NCBI GenBank assembly: GCA_021498095.1
Contig: JAIZWK010000001.1
Location: 3,225,450 to 3,289,449, forward strand
Length of the DNA: 64,000 nucleotides
Direction of reading: 5' to 3'
From: Candidatus Harpocratesius repetitus
GTDB lineage: Archaea; Asgardarchaeota; Lokiarchaeia; Sigyniarchaeales; Promethearchaeaceae
The notes under the pieces are model-generated. The model made no database searches and was not told where the DNA came from. It worked only from the letters and a program-made list of their open reading frames with translations. The stretch's first letter is position 1. Every line of letters starts with the position of its first letter. Below, one piece after another: positions 48,157 through 58,416 of this stretch. Position numbers and translations under genes: made by a program.

Positions 48157-49947
48157 TTAGTCACCACCAATTTTTAGAGTAACACCTTCCATCATTTCAG
48201 TTTCTGGCGTTACTTCCAAGGCAAAGTTTAGTACAGTTCCAGTGATCTCTTGAAAAATTCTTGCAAAAACTTTCATTGAACGTTCATATTCTTCAGGTGT
48301 TAGATCATATGCACCATAAGTTACGTTTTCAACTAATGCAATATATGGATAAGTTCTAAGTGGATCTAAACCATATTTTGTGACACATAGTATAGCAAAT
48401 TCACGTAATGTTTGATTTTTCTCCCGCATTAATCCATATTTTTCATTAATTAAATCTGCAAATATTTTATAAGAATATGCTATAGCTTCTCTACGGCGAT
48501 CGACTTTGAAAAGTAAGTTCATAATTGCAAATTTTTCTAAATCTATTTTTCTTAGTTTAATTGAACGTCGATGAGTTCGTTCCATACGATACCTTTGAAA
48601 AACGACAATTCCTCCAATGACAACAGCTGCTATTCCAACAGGAACGAGAATCCCAATCCAGTTCTTTGCAGGAGCTTGAATCGTTGCATTTGCTGCCAGA
48701 TTTCCACCATAATTAGGTTCATCAAAAATAGCTATATTGATTACTCCATTATTTTGAATGCTACTACTATCTACAACAGTTTCTCCACCATTTAATACTG
48801 AAATAGAAACAGATAATGTTCCATTTGCTGTTATTCCATTAGAAGCAAGATTTATAGTCTGAACAATTTCACCATTTGAATCTGTTTGGAAAGGTCCTAA
48901 ATTGGCAGTCTGACTACCCACATTTAATGTAATTGAGATTTGACGATTACTTAATGGCAGATTAGTGTCATTGTTGAACCATAATGTTGCTTGAATTTGA
49001 ATATCATCTCCTGTATATACTCCAGATTCTGAAGAATTTTTTGCATTTGTAACCACAAGATCTGCTGAAACAGTTGCAATGTGGGGTATTGAGATCGAAA
49101 AATTAGATGGAGCAATCTGATAAAAACTATTGGAACCTTCAGTAGTAAAATTCAATCCAGAATAATATACACCTAAACTAGCCAAACCAGCTTCTTGAGT
49201 TATAGATAGTTGTATTTGTCCAGTATTATCAATATTTATTCCAGATTGTAGAATATCTGAAATATTACCGTTTCTATAAAGAGAAACATTCGATGCACTT
49301 AATGGTACTGCGTTATCATCTGTTAAAGTAATTAAAATGGAATATTGATCATTTGTTAAAACTGGATCTACAATGTTGGTAGTCATTGAAAGCGATGAAG
49401 TTGCAAGAACATCAATGTTTTTAGCTGGATCTAAAAATGTTTCAGGTCCAACATAAATATTACTTCCAGGATCTTCGGTAATATTCGCATAAATTGTTAT
49501 ATTGGTATTATAATCGATATTATGGGGAATTGTATAATAAATAGTAAAATTCCCATTTACATCAGTTAGAACACTTAAATTTGCATTTCCATTTAAACCA
49601 TTATATGCAACTCCATCTACAACAGGAAACACAGGATAATTTGAAAGATTAAGTAACTGTGGAGCATTATACCAATAAATATGACCCGATAAGGTAATAT
49701 TTTCCCCTCGATAGATGTGAGAATTGTTAATAGGACTTAATGATATCCAGATATTTGTAGATTCACTAGATTGCGGTAATTGGTTCAGGAAATGGCTCGT
49801 ATTTTGAAAATTCTTAATATTACTTGATTTTTGGTTATTATTTTGGGACATTATATGAAATTGTGAATTAAAAAGAATCCCTCCAATCAAAATAAACGAG
49901 ACTAATACCAATATGAATTTCGAGTTTTGTTGTTTTTTCTGATTCAT
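48157..49947 (-). CDS. Secreted Ig-like domain protein with TM and C-terminal DUF4129-like domain
   Basis: Signal peptide, Ig-like repeats, TM (WIGILVPVGIAAVVIGGIVVF), REAIAYSYKIFADLINEKYGLMREKNQTLREFAI. Confidence 0.65.
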   Translation of the reverse strand: MNQKKQQNSKFILVLVSFILIGGILFNSQFHIMSQNNNQKSSNIKNFQNTSHFLNQLPQSSESTNIWISLSPINNSHIYRGENITLSGHIYWYNAPQLLNLSNYPVFPVVDGVAYNGLNGNANLSVLTDVNGNFTIYYTIPHNIDYNTNITIYANITEDPGSNIYVGPETFLDPAKNIDVLATSSLSMTTNIVDPVLTNDQYSILITLTDDNAVPLSASNVSLYRNGNISDILQSGINIDNTGQIQLSITQEAGLASLGVYYSGLNFTTEGSNSFYQIAPSNFSISIPHIATVSADLVVTNAKNSSESGVYTGDDIQIQATLWFNNDTNLPLSNRQISITLNVGSQTANLGPFQTDSNGEIVQTINLASNGITANGTLSVSISVLNGGETVVDSSSIQNNGVINIAIFDEPNYGGNLAANATIQAPAKNWIGILVPVGIAAVVIGGIVVFQRYRMERTHRRSIKLRKIDLEKFAIMNLLFKVDRRREAIAYSYKIFADLINEKYGLMREKNQTLREFAILCVTKYGLDPLRTYPYIALVENVTYGAYDLTPEEYERSMKVFARIFQEITGTVLNFALEVTPETEMMEGVTLKIGGD

Positions 49948-50009
49948 GATATTTATTCACCATTTACCTGTTATTTGATTTTATTCTTGATATAATATAT
50001 ATTTCAATA

Positions 50010-53000
50010 TCAAGAAATTGGACCTCCATTTTCAGTTTCATTCAAATATAAACTATCGTTGCCATCAAACACGAGTAAGATTTCATCTAAATCATACGGA
50101 CAATCTTCAATAAGAAATACAAAATGACCTTGGGCATCAGTTGTTACTGTGAATCGCGCAACTTCGTCGCCTGAGGTGTTATAGAGAATCAAAGTTATAT
50201 TTTGGTTTGCAAGTCTATTTCCATCAGAATCGGTAAGATTTCCAAAAATAGTAATATCACTTCCTCCGATAATTATACCTGTTTGTTGATTTAATGGGAA
50301 AGGAAGAGCACTATTATCAATAGTATAATTATATTCAATATTTGTGTTTTGATATACCCAGAAATAAGCATTATCACTAGAATTAACTGGAATAGCATCA
50401 GGCGTGTATCCTACAGAACCTAAATCTACATCTAGAGTGCCATTAAACCCAACAACTACTGTAAATTGTCCTCGATAAGGAGCACTTGTAATACTTAAAG
50501 AAATATCGTATGCACCATCTGTTGTATCGTGATAATAATTAACAGTATATGAATAAGAGAATAGATGGCTAACATCATTTGCACCTGAATAAAGATAAAC
50601 TGAAAGAGTTGCATCCAAATGACCATGAGCAGGATTACTACTATCAACCAGATTCCCTGTTACTCCAAATGTAAATGGTGCGGTTTGATATAATGTCATA
50701 TTAGAGGAATACCCACTAAGTGAAGCAGATAATGTTAATGGATTTTGGTAAAATACCCAATGATCTGATTGAGCAGTAATTGTATAACTTGTACCATCAT
50801 AAGAAAGATCCAATTGATAATGATGACCACCTGGATATACATTTCCGTTAAACGAAATTGTGAAATTAGCATAACCATTTCCATCAGTTAACAGATTCCA
50901 AGTTGTTCCATTTGATAAATCTGTTAAAACAACAGTTGCTCCGCTTACTCCACTTCCCTTAAGAGTAAAAGCACATGAAATTTTGATGGAATCACCAAAT
51001 GTTTGAGTTACTCCACCAATATTATCATATGGAGCATAGTTATAGTTCTTAGTCTCATTAAAATTGAAATTATAATTTGATGATGTAGTAAACGTATAAG
51101 TAACTCCATTAAATGATACAGCCACAGTAATTACATGAGCTCCAGGATTCCAACCTGGACCGAAGTTAACAGTATAGTTCACCCAGCCATTTGCGTCAGT
51201 ATTACCAGAATGAAGTAAACCTTCTACAGAATCAGTAATCGTTATACTCGCTCCTGAAACCGGATTTGTCAATGAGAGAAATTGTGAATTTATTTGCAGA
51301 GAATCACCGGCTCCATAATCCGATCCAGTAAAATCATCAGTTATATCTAAATGATAATTTTTAGTGTAATCGAAGTTCACTGAGAAACTATCTTGCTTGT
51401 TCACAGTAAATGTTGTTCCGTCAAAAGTTGCATCTATAGTATATGTCTGTAATCCAGTATAATTTCCGGGTCCAAAAGTGAGTGTAAAGTTAGCCCAACC
51501 ATTTATATCGGTAACACCAGATGTAATTGGATCTCCAGCGGGATCTTTCAAAACAATTACTGCACCAGCAACTGGATTCGTTTTTGATAAAAATCGAACA
51601 TTGATATCTATAGTATCATCCGAACCTACAGAACTTGAAATATTATCTGTATGCATTACTTGATAATTTTTTGTATTATCAAAGAAAATAAGAACATTTG
51701 TTTGATTAGTAATGGTATATCCATAAGCATCTGTATAACCAATAGTTAAGGAGAAATTATGCCATCCTGTAATATTTCCTGGAGCAAATTCAATTGTGAA
51801 ATTTGCATAACCACTACCATCAGTTAAATCGGTTATATCAATTGAAGGATTGGTTATATCGACTAATCTAACTGTTTCTCCTGCAATTGGAGTCCCATAA
51901 TGAGCAAATGTTACTGAAATATCAATAATATCATCTGTTCCTACTGAAGAACCTCCAGTTGAATCCCAGGGATCAAAAGTATAGCCCTTTGGACTGAAAT
52001 ATATGTTATAGGTATGTGAGAAGTATACTAAATATCCCGCGCCATCAGTATACGAGACATTAATCTTTAATTGATGCCATCCTAAGATGTAACCCGCTGC
52101 AGCAAATTCTACAGTGAAATTACCTTGACCAGTTCCCGTTGTAATAATTGAGTTTAAGGTTGTTCCTTCAGTTAAATCTGTTAACGTCATATTTGCCCCA
52201 GATACACCTACATACGAACCAGTGCCGTTATAATCAAAAATACCGGAAATATGGAATGGTTCGTCTAATCCTATCCAAGAATTATCAGTAACATTCATCC
52301 ATGGCCTAAATCGATATCCTTGAGTAGGTTGGAAATTAATGATAATGTTTGTATATTCAAAATAAATGTTATATCCATAATTATCGGTGTAATTAACATA
52401 TATCTTAATGTTATGTTCTCCTGTAACTATTCCAGGACCAAAGAAGAGATTAAATTGAGACTTACCATTTCCATCTACAGCTTGTAATTGATCCATTGAT
52501 CGATTTGCATAATCAATCAAATTAACTGATGAAGGTTTTTCAGGAACAATTCCATTATGGAGAAATGTTGTATTAAATTGAACTGTCTGCCCTCCTGAAA
52601 CGAAAGGGGTATTATTTGTACTTGGAGAGGGGAAAGAATAAAATGATGAAGGATCAAAGTTCACATTTGTTACTGTATAGGTAAATTCATAGACATATCC
52701 ATAAGGATTACCAGTATATGTATAATTCAGCAAATATGAATGAGTACCAACTCTTAATCCTGAACCAAATGTTATTAAGAAGGTTAAGTTTCCATTAGTA
52801 AAGGTTGAATCAACCCAAGTTGAAGAACTGTTTGATGTATCTGTTAAATTTGCAGATCCAGAGTTGAATGCAGAGCCGTGATGAAGTACATTTAATGATA
52901 CATACATTTGATCTCCAGAATCTACAGTAGCTCCTGTTGCATTATCCCATGGTGTGCAAGTAAAGAAATTAGCTGGATCAAAGTTCACAGACAGATCATG

Positions 53001-56000
53001 CTCAAATTGAACAGTAAAAGCGCTACCTACATACCTTACAGTTAAATTATAAGTTCGGAGACCAGTTTGAATGTTAGATCCAAAGAATACAGTAAAATTA
53101 GCATAACCATTAACATCTGTAGAAACGGTCCAACTTGTTCCATTTAAACTATCTGTTAAAATAGCTGTAGCTGTTTGAAATCCTGAACCTTTAAGTAGAA
53201 GTTCTCCATCAATTAAGAGAGTATATCCAGAATCTGCTGAAACAACTCCGTAAGTTGAGAAATCACTATGATTCATAAATCCTGTAAAAGCAAAATTCTT
53301 CGTTTCATTAAAGTAAATTTCAATCAAATGATTAAAACGAACATGATATGAACCTTGTGGTAAATCTAAAGAAATATTATAGCGATGTAATCCTGATGAA
53401 TTTGCAAATCCAAATGTTAATGTCCAATTATAATATCCATTTATATCAGTAATAAACACGCGAGATACAGATGGTTCACTTAAATCAGTAATGTTAACTG
53501 GTGCACCACTGATTTTAGTTCCATTCACATATTCAAAAACACCCGATAGATGGAAAGAATCATCGACACCCAATTGCCGACTTAAATAAGGTGCTAATAA
53601 TGAGTATGTAGTATAGTTTAATTGAGAATCGAAGTTATAACTTTTTGTTTCGTTAAACACAACCTCGATATAAGTAAAATTAGTGCTGACGAATAGTCCA
53701 TCATCATATGAAACATTAAACAGAAACTTATTTACTCCTGTTATATTTCCAGAACCAAAATTAAAAATAATTTCTACAGCTCCTTGTGCATTAGTTTGAA
53801 TATTCCATTGTGCAGATGAATTAAGGTCAATAAGGGTAACATTAGCATTGGCAACTGGAGTACCATCATCCTTAAATATCGCTGTAAAATTAAGAGAATC
53901 TAATATTCCAAACTGTCGCTGTTGTACGGTAGTGCTTGAATTCCAAGTAGAAATTGCTTGGCTATTTAAAAATGTATCAAATGTATATGAAGAAGGATTC
54001 ATTACTTCTAAAGTGCCATCACTGGAATCATTAGCAGTTGAAAGACCTTGAAAATATGGAATCCATAGATCATTCCAAGAATTATTCCATCCATACGTGC
54101 TTGTAAGATTGAAATATCCTTCAAAATATACATCAGTCCTAAAAGGACTATAAGAAGGTGCAGTCAAATTAAAGAAATTAAATTGCTCGCTATACCCCAC
54201 TGAAGGATTTGTAACCATTTCAGTAAAAATTCCGTTTTGTAAAAAGCTCACATTCCATGCTTTTCCATTTCGATCAAATACTCGATAATGAATAATATAA
54301 TTTGATATATTTTCACCAGTTCCTGCATCATAGACGCGCCCGTATATCGTAAAATTATCATAAGGATCTCCAAGTTCATTGTTTAAATAATAAACATTTG
54401 TTTTTGTGGGGAGTCCAGCAGTTCCACCTGTGAAATTTTCTGAAAGCTGATCTACTACAAGCGGATCTTGAATTACAACATAGAAATAAGTTTCAGCTGT
54501 GTTGGGAGCGGTAGGCCACACCATTCTTAACAAATGAGGACCAGCAGTCCAATCAGAATCCACATCTGAATTTAGTTGATATAATACAGAACCATATCCT
54601 TGACTATCAGTAGTAAATGAAGTAACAAGGCGATTTCCTTCAGTTATATCAAATATTTGAACTTGTGAGCCGGAAGAATAATTATATCCTTGCCATAGTG
54701 AAGCTGAGAAATTTAAAACTAAATTAGTCCGACTTCCATAAATTACAGGATCTTGATATATCGGTAGTGAACTATTATGTGCATAACGAGTGGAATTCAT
54801 ATAGAAATGATATTCGTAGTATTCATCATTATACATTAAAAATGTTTCATTTTTTGCATCTGTATATCCCGCAGCAGTATGAGCTGGAATTCGAGTCGGA
54901 AAAGAAGAAAATAATGATTGATATTGGGAAGAAAACTTAGCAATATCTGCTGAAATATCAAATACACCATAGAAATTAGTGAAAATTTCATACTGTCTAC
55001 CCCAATCACTTGAAATAAATCCAGGGATAGAAATGCTAACTGAAAATGCCCCATCACTTCCAGTAACTGTTCCATTAGGTGTTGGATTAAAACTAGTCGG
55101 AATTGGTTCATGAACTGTAGGTAGCTTTACACCAGTAAAATTAACTTCAACATTTGCAACTGTTTTATTTAGAACTGGATCATACGCATATCCACTAATT
55201 CCTTGATTTTGGGATGTATTTGGCCCTGATACAATAATGCTATTTGAAACATTACTAAATATTTGAACATCATCCAAAATATTAATCACTGTAATGTTAA
55301 ATATAGGTACACCATAATATTCAGTGCTTATGTTTAGAGTATGAGGCCCAACTATCAATTCATCTAAATTTAAAGTAAAAGTAATTTGACCATTAGTATC
55401 AGTATATCCAAAATCAAGTATTTGATCATAGGTAACATCATAGAGTGTTATTAATTGAGAGCCCATTGGATCATCATTAAAAACATATGTAAGAGTAATA
55501 TCAACCGATTGAGCTTCATCAAATTCATTATACCGTTCATAGCCTGCAGGATCAGGATAAAAATCATTACCACCATTATACTGTAAATTAAAACTTACAT
55601 CATCAGGACTCTGGGGAATAACAGGCGTAGCGATAAATCTATTATCAAATGCAACCCAATCACCTTCACTTGAAGAAGTTGGGATAAATGCTTCAACCCA
55701 TGTATAAATATTTCCAACTAAATATGGATAATAAGTTAATCCATCATTTGAATCATAAAAAGAAGTAACACCTAAAGTATTTGATATAAGATCGCTATAT
55801 TTAAAACCAGACACATATCGAGAACTAATACCATTTAATCGGGCTAAAGCAACGATTAATGAACTAAATTCAAAAGGATATTGAGATTCACCACTTCCAC
55901 AGAACCATTCTAATGGGTCTTGACCATCTGGAGGGCGTGCATCTCCTAAAGGATTATAAATAAAATCGGCACCAACAAAATCCACAATTGCCTGCATTTT

Positions 56001-57098
56001 TGCATATGTATTTGTTGCAGTAGTAAAAGCAGTATAACTTTCAAGTTGACTGGCTACTGTATTGAAATTTGTATGAGTCGATCGATAACTACTCCAAGTA
56101 ATTGTCTGAGTACCATCAAAAGGTCCATTTAAACATCCTTCAACTTCAGTATTTGTTGCAGTATAATCAGACATATCCAAACCTAAGCCTGTATAATAAT
56201 TAGCAGAGGAATAATCATTATCATTATAAAGTAAATCATAAGTAAAATTGGTCATCTTAGTCATATCTTGAAGAGAAAAAGTTGATTCCGCCCATGCACC
56301 ACCTAAATAGGATTGGCTTTTTAAACTAGGATTACTTATTGGAGTGATTGGATCTGATTGCAAAGAGTTTGATAAAATACGCGGGCTTGGCGAATTTGTG
56401 TATAAAGTTGTAACAGTTTTATCAGTTACAATTGTTGGAACCTTAATATGAAATTTTTTATCTGCACTTGTTGGATCTTCGATTAATGTACCTGAACCAC
56501 CAATTGAACCTTCAGTCCAGTCAAAAGTTGTTAAATCATATTGATCATATGCTTTTGATTTAAATAGAGTATCTTCATGATCGCTCCATGTATTCGAAGG
56601 GTTATTTCCTGCAGCAAAGAACATTGGTTTAGCCACTAATACAGCAACTAATGCAGGATCATCAAATTGATCCAATAAATCACCTGAAAAACTATCTCCT
56701 GCTAAACTATCAAGTAGTGTCCCCAATTCATCATCATATGCATTTAAAAATTCATCTGGAGTCATTTCTGCTTGTAGTAAGTAGTCACTTATATTTTCAC
56801 CAAACATATTCTCCATTAATTCTAACTTTTCTTCTAACGACATATTGTTTAAAAGATCAGAATTTAATAAAGCATCAATGTAAGCGCTTGGATCAAAAGT
56901 TAATTCTACTTTAGTTACATCATCCCACGGTACAATTTCTACTTCATTTTGAGAACGATCTAATTTTCCTGCATTAGGATCGGTTAAAAGAGCAATAAAT
57001 GTAGTGTTAAACATATAAACTCCAATTACAATTGATGTCAGAAATACTAATTTAAATATATTCTTTGCATTGAATACTTTTGCTGTTCCCTTCGGCAT
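50010..57098 (-). CDS. Giant 2362-aa surface protein with transglutaminase-like domain and tandem Ig-like repeats
   Basis: GESQYPFEFSSLIVALARLNGISSRYVSGF...NIYTWVEAFIPTSSSEGDWVAFDNRF; about ten ~110-aa repeats of GAxVxLTDxxxG...TDxxGYANFTxxFGPGxxTGxHxYxLxVxYDG. Confidence 0.8.
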   Translation of the reverse strand: MPKGTAKVFNAKNIFKLVFLTSIVIGVYMFNTTFIALLTDPNAGKLDRSQNEVEIVPWDDVTKVELTFDPSAYIDALLNSDLLNNMSLEEKLELMENMFGENISDYLLQAEMTPDEFLNAYDDELGTLLDSLAGDSFSGDLLDQFDDPALVAVLVAKPMFFAAGNNPSNTWSDHEDTLFKSKAYDQYDLTTFDWTEGSIGGSGTLIEDPTSADKKFHIKVPTIVTDKTVTTLYTNSPSPRILSNSLQSDPITPISNPSLKSQSYLGGAWAESTFSLQDMTKMTNFTYDLLYNDNDYSSANYYTGLGLDMSDYTATNTEVEGCLNGPFDGTQTITWSSYRSTHTNFNTVASQLESYTAFTTATNTYAKMQAIVDFVGADFIYNPLGDARPPDGQDPLEWFCGSGESQYPFEFSSLIVALARLNGISSRYVSGFKYSDLISNTLGVTSFYDSNDGLTYYPYLVGNIYTWVEAFIPTSSSEGDWVAFDNRFIATPVIPQSPDDVSFNLQYNGGNDFYPDPAGYERYNEFDEAQSVDITLTYVFNDDPMGSQLITLYDVTYDQILDFGYTDTNGQITFTLNLDELIVGPHTLNISTEYYGVPIFNITVINILDDVQIFSNVSNSIIVSGPNTSQNQGISGYAYDPVLNKTVANVEVNFTGVKLPTVHEPIPTSFNPTPNGTVTGSDGAFSVSISIPGFISSDWGRQYEIFTNFYGVFDISADIAKFSSQYQSLFSSFPTRIPAHTAAGYTDAKNETFLMYNDEYYEYHFYMNSTRYAHNSSLPIYQDPVIYGSRTNLVLNFSASLWQGYNYSSGSQVQIFDITEGNRLVTSFTTDSQGYGSVLYQLNSDVDSDWTAGPHLLRMVWPTAPNTAETYFYVVIQDPLVVDQLSENFTGGTAGLPTKTNVYYLNNELGDPYDNFTIYGRVYDAGTGENISNYIIHYRVFDRNGKAWNVSFLQNGIFTEMVTNPSVGYSEQFNFFNLTAPSYSPFRTDVYFEGYFNLTSTYGWNNSWNDLWIPYFQGLSTANDSSDGTLEVMNPSSYTFDTFLNSQAISTWNSSTTVQQRQFGILDSLNFTAIFKDDGTPVANANVTLIDLNSSAQWNIQTNAQGAVEIIFNFGSGNITGVNKFLFNVSYDDGLFVSTNFTYIEVVFNETKSYNFDSQLNYTTYSLLAPYLSRQLGVDDSFHLSGVFEYVNGTKISGAPVNITDLSEPSVSRVFITDINGYYNWTLTFGFANSSGLHRYNISLDLPQGSYHVRFNHLIEIYFNETKNFAFTGFMNHSDFSTYGVVSADSGYTLLIDGELLLKGSGFQTATAILTDSLNGTSWTVSTDVNGYANFTVFFGSNIQTGLRTYNLTVRYVGSAFTVQFEHDLSVNFDPANFFTCTPWDNATGATVDSGDQMYVSLNVLHHGSAFNSGSANLTDTSNSSSTWVDSTFTNGNLTFLITFGSGLRVGTHSYLLNYTYTGNPYGYVYEFTYTVTNVNFDPSSFYSFPSPSTNNTPFVSGGQTVQFNTTFLHNGIVPEKPSSVNLIDYANRSMDQLQAVDGNGKSQFNLFFGPGIVTGEHNIKIYVNYTDNYGYNIYFEYTNIIINFQPTQGYRFRPWMNVTDNSWIGLDEPFHISGIFDYNGTGSYVGVSGANMTLTDLTEGTTLNSIITTGTGQGNFTVEFAAAGYILGWHQLKINVSYTDGAGYLVYFSHTYNIYFSPKGYTFDPWDSTGGSSVGTDDIIDISVTFAHYGTPIAGETVRLVDITNPSIDITDLTDGSGYANFTIEFAPGNITGWHNFSLTIGYTDAYGYTITNQTNVLIFFDNTKNYQVMHTDNISSSVGSDDTIDINVRFLSKTNPVAGAVIVLKDPAGDPITSGVTDINGWANFTLTFGPGNYTGLQTYTIDATFDGTTFTVNKQDSFSVNFDYTKNYHLDITDDFTGSDYGAGDSLQINSQFLSLTNPVSGASITITDSVEGLLHSGNTDANGWVNYTVNFGPGWNPGAHVITVAVSFNGVTYTFTTSSNYNFNFNETKNYNYAPYDNIGGVTQTFGDSIKISCAFTLKGSGVSGATVVLTDLSNGTTWNLLTDGNGYANFTISFNGNVYPGGHHYQLDLSYDGTSYTITAQSDHWVFYQNPLTLSASLSGYSSNMTLYQTAPFTFGVTGNLVDSSNPAHGHLDATLSVYLYSGANDVSHLFSYSYTVNYYHDTTDGAYDISLSITSAPYRGQFTVVVGFNGTLDVDLGSVGYTPDAIPVNSSDNAYFWVYQNTNIEYNYTIDNSALPFPLNQQTGIIIGGSDITIFGNLTDSDGNRLANQNITLILYNTSGDEVARFTVTTDAQGHFVFLIEDCPYDLDEILLVFDGNDSLYLNETENGGPIS
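50750..53995 (-). repeat. Region encoding about ten tandem Ig-like domain repeats within the 2362-aa protein
   Basis: Recurrent domain boundaries (V/YFNETKxY, NFDPxxFY, NFDYTKNYH, NFNETKNYNY). Confidence 0.7.
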
Positions 57099-57331
57099 AA
57101 TATACTGTGTACTTGGAACTCAACTACCTATAAATTTTAAGGATTTCAATATCAATGTGGAGATAAATAATTAATAAACATTCAATAAAGCATCAATATG
57201 AAAAATCAATTGGCCCATAATTGAATTGATGGAGGAAAAATCGATTCAAATATTAATAATTTAGGAGATATTTATCTTAAATATTAATTACAGTAATTTC
57301 GTAAACCAAATTGGTTCAAAATATAACGATC

Positions 57332-58267
57332 TTACATTATCAATTCATAACCGCTTTTTAATTTAAATTTAGGCCGAAAGTTTTTTGCCCACCTTATAAA
57401 TTCTTCACGCAGTTCTTTTTCTGGAATTTGCTCCGCAGCAATTAACGCATAATCCATAAATTTAATCCGCTCAGCGGTCCAGACGGTTTCAAACCCGTAT
57501 TCTTCAAAAAATAGCTTCTCCCACTCCTTATAACGCTCGAGATTCTCCTGCTTTCGGGGATGGATGAACGAATCAAAATCATACATGAATTCCTCACTGT
57601 TTTCAAATTGGGTGCAGTCCCAAAATTCAATCGGCAGAAATGAAATGTGAGGAATATGAGGGAGATCCGAAATGTTAATCCATAGTTCAGGATTATAGGT
57701 AAATTCAATCGGAATCTCCTTTACTTCCCGCAAGCCGTCTAAATCCAATTTTTCTAATGAGAGGCAGAAAGCCCAATTGATGGGAACCTGCTTCATACGG
57801 TGTTTTCCATCGTTTTTGGGCGGCAGCGTTATTTTTTCACCATCGAACATATTTTCATAACGCTCATTATAAAAATCTTCAACAATTGAAATTTTCCGCA
57901 GTCGATAGCAGTGGGCAAAATCTATGTTGTAATCGTCTAAAACGGCAGTTAGAGTTCTGAATTCCCGCAAATATTGGTATTGGTCGCATTTAAGCGGGAT
58001 TTTTAGATTTAAAAAAGATAAAATAAGAATTGATTCTATTTTAGGCGGCCATTTAACCACCTGCAGCTGATTTTCCCCCGATATTATAATTTCTTTACAG
58101 TTAGTAAAGGCTGAAAAATCTACCTTTTTAGTTGGAAAGATGCATCTATTAACATCCAATTTATATATTTTATCTACATCTTTTAATTTTTTGACATCGA
58201 ATACCTTACCTGCGATTGTCACTTCCAATTTATCTTCATAGGTATAATCATATCTTATGTATCCCAT
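57332..58267 (-). CDS. Unknown protein (311 aa), paralog of 37066..38016
   Basis: High identity to the first copy including C-terminus FIRWAKNFRPKFKLKSGYELIM. Confidence 0.75.
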   Translation of the reverse strand: MGYIRYDYTYEDKLEVTIAGKVFDVKKLKDVDKIYKLDVNRCIFPTKKVDFSAFTNCKEIIISGENQLQVVKWPPKIESILILSFLNLKIPLKCDQYQYLREFRTLTAVLDDYNIDFAHCYRLRKISIVEDFYNERYENMFDGEKITLPPKNDGKHRMKQVPINWAFCLSLEKLDLDGLREVKEIPIEFTYNPELWINISDLPHIPHISFLPIEFWDCTQFENSEEFMYDFDSFIHPRKQENLERYKEWEKLFFEEYGFETVWTAERIKFMDYALIAAEQIPEKELREEFIRWAKNFRPKFKLKSGYELIM

Positions 58268-58416
58268 ATCGCAATTTTTCCTCTTGATTATTTTTTTTTA
58301 TTTTTTTGATATTGTTAATATTTTTAGTATTTTTTATGCATCTTTATTTTTTTATTCAATGTATATAAAAAAAACCGATATTAAAAAATTAACCCGCTCT
58401 TGGGCAGACCAATCTT

